This document shows positions 61,442 to 64,000 of a DNA stretch of 64,000 nt, piece after piece. A model generated the notes under the pieces. That model did not search any database. It saw only the letters and a program-made list of their open reading frames with translations, and was not told where the DNA came from. The DNA is from Rubrobacter tropicus (GTDB taxonomy: Bacteria > Actinomycetota > Rubrobacteria > Rubrobacterales > Rubrobacteraceae), in the NCBI RefSeq assembly GCF_011492945.1, contig NZ_CP045119.1:3162001-3226000 (forward strand). Reading direction: 5' to 3'. The translations under genes and the position numbers were made by a program. Every line of letters starts with the position of its first letter. Within the stretch, counting starts at the first letter, position 1.

Positions 61442-62404
61442 TTGACGGGGATCGTTGGAGGCGGGCGGTCCGCCCGGTTCTACGCGGTGCTGTCCATCGT
61501 GGCGGCGGTGGTCACGATCGGGCTCAAATTCGGGGCTTACCTGTTGACCGGGTCCGTCGGGTTGTTTTCGGACGCGGCCGAGTCGGTGGTGAACCTGGTG
61601 GCGGCTTTGACGGCGTTATGGGCATTGACGCTCGCGGCCAGGCCGCCGGACGAGGAGCACGCGTTCGGGCACAACAAGGCCGAGTACTTTTCGAGCGGGC
61701 TGGAGAGCGCGCTCGTCCTGATCGCGGCGGCTTTGATCGCCGCAACCGCGATACCGAGGTTGTTCGAGCCGCGGCCGCTCGAGAACGTCGGGGTTGGGCT
61801 CGCCGTCACGCTCGTCGCGTCGGCGATCAACGGCGGCGTCGCCCTCGTCCTCCTGCGCGCCGGAGGCCGGCTGCGCTCCATAACCCTGGAAGCCGACGCC
61901 AGGCACCTGTTGACGGACGTGTGGACCTCAGTTGGTGTGGTGCTCGGCGTCGTGCTCGTGGGGCTCACGGGCTGGCTCGTCCTCGACCCCCTCATAGCCC
62001 TGCTCGTCGCGGCCAACATCGTCTGGACCGGCGTCAGGCTCCTGCGGGATACGGGGCAAGGGTTGTTGGACAGGGCTTTGCCCGGAGAGGATCAGGCCAA
62101 GATCCAGAAAGTCCTGGCCCGTTACGAGGAGAGGGGCATCCGGTTCCACGCCGTCCGCACCCGCGCGGCGGGACAGCGCCGCTTCGTCTCCATGCACGTG
62201 CTCGTGCCCGGCGGGTGGACCGTAAAGCGGGGCCACGACCTCGCCGAAGAGCTGGAAGCCGGCATCGCCCGCGACCTCCCCCAGAGCACCTTCTTCATCC
62301 ACGTCGAGCCGGCCGAAGATCCCGCCTCCTTCGCGGACCAGGCCCTCGACCGCGAACGTTCGGACGGGGAGACCGGGACGACGGAAGAGGGGCGGACCGG
62401 GTAG
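61442..62404 (+). CDS. Cation diffusion facilitator family transporter
   Basis: 320 residues, six transmembrane helices. Metal site residues: [16 protein letters not shown] with the HxxxD/E-type spacing of CDF zinc or iron transporters, and [17 protein letters not shown] (HxxxD) in helix 5. The C-terminal cytoplasmic domain ends [15 protein letters not shown] start at 61442 after GGAGAAGG is preferred to an ATG upstream in a G-rich stretch. Metal specificity unclear. Confidence 0.87.
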   Translation: MTGIVGGGRSARFYAVLSIVAAVVTIGLKFGAYLLTGSVGLFSDAAESVVNLVAALTALWALTLAARPPDEEHAFGHNKAEYFSSGLESALVLIAAALIAATAIPRLFEPRPLENVGVGLAVTLVASAINGGVALVLLRAGGRLRSITLEADARHLLTDVWTSVGVVLGVVLVGLTGWLVLDPLIALLVAANIVWTGVRLLRDTGQGLLDRALPGEDQAKIQKVLARYEERGIRFHAVRTRAAGQRRFVSMHVLVPGGWTVKRGHDLAEELEAGIARDLPQSTFFIHVEPAEDPASFADQALDRERSDGETGTTEEGRTG

Positions 62405-62415
62405 GTCCGCCCCTC
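62387..62415. terminator. Bidirectional terminator between transporter and nrdJ
   Basis: GAGGGGCGGACC / GGTCCGCCCCTC with a five-base loop; the transporter stop lies in the loop. Both converging genes could use it. Confidence 0.75.
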
Positions 62416-62437
62416 TCAGGCCGCTTGAGCCGGTCTT

Positions 62438-64000
62438 CTAGCTACACTTCGAGTAGCCGCAGGAGTGGCAGACTACACAGCCCTCCTGGCGGGTCAGGCC
62501 GCTGGCGCAGTCGGGGCAGGCGCCGATGATCGGGAGCTCCCGGGTGTCCGGCAGGCTGTCCTCGATCAGGTAGTGCTCGCTCATCGCCTTCGCAACACCG
62601 TCGGGGACCGACAGGGTGGCGGCGGGCCCCACGCCGGCCGGGTGGCCGTCCTGGATGCCGCGGAGCTGGTGGACCAGCTCGGCGGGCGTCGCGCCGTGGG
62701 TCATGGCCAGCGAGATCATACGCCCCAACGCGTCAGAGAAGGCCGCAGCCGTGCCGCCGGGCTTGCCAAGGATCACGAAGCACTCCCTTGGGCCGAACTC
62801 GTCGTCGTTCATGGTGACGTAGAGCGGGCCGTGGCCGGTCTGGATCTTCTTGGTGACCCCCGTGAGCGTCCGCGGCCTGCCGTTCCGGGCCTCGGCCAGC
62901 GAGTTGAACCGCGGCCCGTTGTCCTGCGCCGCGACGGGCGGCGTGACGGAGGGCGCGGTCGGCGCCTCGGGGGAGGCCGGCGTCATGGTCGGCTTCTCGC
63001 CGGCGCTGGTCTTGCCGGTCGAGAGGACCTGGGCGTCGCGGGAGCCGTCACGGTAGACGGCGATGCCCTTGCAGTTGGTGGCGAAGGCCTGCATGTAGGC
63101 GGCCTCGACGTCCTCGACCGAAGCGTCGTTCGGCAGGTTGATGGTCTTGGAGATGCCCATAGAAGTGTACTTCTGGAACGCCGCCTGCATCTTGACGTGC
63201 CACTCGCTGCTTATGTCGTGCGAGGTGACCCACACGCTCCTGAGGTCGGCCGGAACCTCCTCGACGTCGCGCACGGAGCCGTGCTCGGCGACCTTCTTCA
63301 TGAGGTCCTCGGAGTAGAAGCCGCGCTCCTTGGCGATCTTCACGAACTCGGGGTTGACGTCGGGCATCTCCATGTCGGCCTGGCGGCGCATGAAGGCGAC
63401 GGCGAAGAGCGGCTCGATGCCGCCGGAGCAGCCGGCGATCATGGAGATGGTGCCCGTGGGGGCTATGGTGGTGACGGTCGCGTTGCGGACCCTGTCGCCG
63501 CGCATCTCGTGGCGCGAACCCTCGAAGTTCGGCATCACGCCGCGCTCCTCGGCGAGGTTGCGGCTCTCCTCCCACGCCTCGTCGTCCACGAACTTCATAA
63601 CCTTCTCGGCGAAGGCGAGGCCCTCGTTCGAGTCGTAGGTGATGCCGAGCTTTATGAGGAGGTCGGCGAAGCCCATCACGCCGAGGCCTATCCTGCGGTT
63701 GCCGCGGCTCATCTTGTCTATCTCGGGCAGCGGGTAGTTGTTCTGCTCGATCACGTTGTCCAGGAAACGGATCGCGGTGTGGATCGTCTCGCGCAGGTCG
63801 TCCCAGTCGACGTCCCCGGTCTCTTCCCTGTAGAACTTCTCCAGGTTGATCGAGCCGAGGTTGCACGAGTCGTAAGGCGGCAGGTGCGCCTCGGAGCACG
63901 GGTTGGTGCTCTCTATCGGGAACTGCGGCGTCGGGTTGTCGCCGTTGATCTTGTCTATAAAGACGACGCCGGGTTCGCCGTTGAGCCAGGCGCCCTCGAC
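62438..64000 (-). CDS. nrdJ: Vitamin B12-dependent ribonucleotide reductase, N-terminus outside window
   Basis: About 520 C-terminal residues of a class II adenosylcobalamin-dependent ribonucleotide reductase, which makes deoxynucleotides without oxygen. Visible: NPCSE active-site loop near the window end, then NLGSINLEKF, GLGVMGFADLLIKLGITYD, APTGTISMIAGCSGGIEPLF and YRDGSRDAQVLS. The very C-terminus has CPDC and CVVCHSCGYSKC, the shuttle and zinc cysteines. The N-terminal ATP-cone region is missing by truncation. Stop at 62438. Confidence 0.93.
   Translation of the reverse strand, partial: VEGAWLNGEPGVVFIDKINGDNPTPQFPIESTNPCSEAHLPPYDSCNLGSINLEKFYREETGDVDWDDLRETIHTAIRFLDNVIEQNNYPLPEIDKMSRGNRRIGLGVMGFADLLIKLGITYDSNEGLAFAEKVMKFVDDEAWEESRNLAEERGVMPNFEGSRHEMRGDRVRNATVTTIAPTGTISMIAGCSGGIEPLFAVAFMRRQADMEMPDVNPEFVKIAKERGFYSEDLMKKVAEHGSVRDVEEVPADLRSVWVTSHDISSEWHVKMQAAFQKYTSMGISKTINLPNDASVEDVEAAYMQAFATNCKGIAVYRDGSRDAQVLSTGKTSAGEKPTMTPASPEAPTAPSVTPPVAAQDNGPRFNSLAEARNGRPRTLTGVTKKIQTGHGPLYVTMNDDEFGPRECFVILGKPGGTAAAFSDALGRMISLAMTHGATPAELVHQLRGIQDGHPAGVGPAATLSVPDGVAKAMSEHYLIEDSLPDTRELPIIGACPDCASGLTRQEGCVVCHSCGYSKCS

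Overview
The window is a 64-kb stretch of a high-GC, non-motile-looking actinobacterial chromosome. Gene content (AI-2E permease, holin-X/DUF3618 membrane-stress proteins, B12-dependent ribonucleotide reductase, multi-PAS kinases), frequent ATA isoleucine codons, many GTG/TTG starts and strong AGGAGG-type ribosome sites together suggest a Rubrobacter-like organism. That placement is inference from composition and gene families, not from a marker gene. No phage, CRISPR array or complete insertion sequence is visible.

Layout. 1-3 kb: a partial aldo/keto reductase, a PRC-barrel protein, a small paralogue-family protein and a GT2 glycosyltransferase pair. 3-11.4 kb: a signalling block with divergent CheB and CheB-CheR-PAS genes, the latter overlapping a 1.2-kaa PAS/GAF histidine kinase and a LuxR-type regulator. 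11.6-21.2 kb: an AI-2E permease, an HTH regulator, and a long co-oriented group of small membrane, amphipathic and Gln-rich proteins with AIM24, a lipid kinase and a Crp/Fnr regulator; this is the best candidate for an undescribed system. 21.3-24.2 kb: lutABC lactate oxidation. 24.2-31.8 kb: DUF1330, DoxX, gltX with tRNA-Glu, membrane proteins, a NifU domain and an M24 peptidase. 31.8-38.1 kb: a transposase relic, an MFS carrier, a deaminase, a cupin, gamma-glutamyltransferase and MsrA. 38.3-42 kb: a two-component system with probable target genes carrying a shared 36-bp operator. 42-51.3 kb: tyrosine phenol-lyase, an arylsulfotransferase-like protein, TypA, an SDR and a toxin-antitoxin islet. 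51.3-64 kb: hybrid kinase, fumarase, DUF1802, TPR pair, DUF2231-Rieske fusion, GT87, tRNA-Ser, CDF transporter and nrdJ (partial).

Two families of non-coding repeats recur between genes. One is a heptad-like repeat built on AGCTGAC/AGCTGAT units (at least eight loci). The other is a hairpin element bounded by CCTAAAGCGG/CCGCTTTAGG; one of its copies appears to contain a heptad element. Two genes carry single frameshifts whose downstream frames are conserved (CheB-CheR-PAS near 6811 and a small gene near 20630), so they are recent mutations or sequence errors.

Integration. Signal transduction dominates: three histidine kinases, two response regulators, two CheB-type proteins and a Crp/Fnr regulator. 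The 13.8-21.2 kb group looks like an envelope or storage-granule stress module. The 39-kb two-component system probably activates two sets of small membrane proteins through the shared operator. Function statements rest on motifs read by eye; no database search was run.
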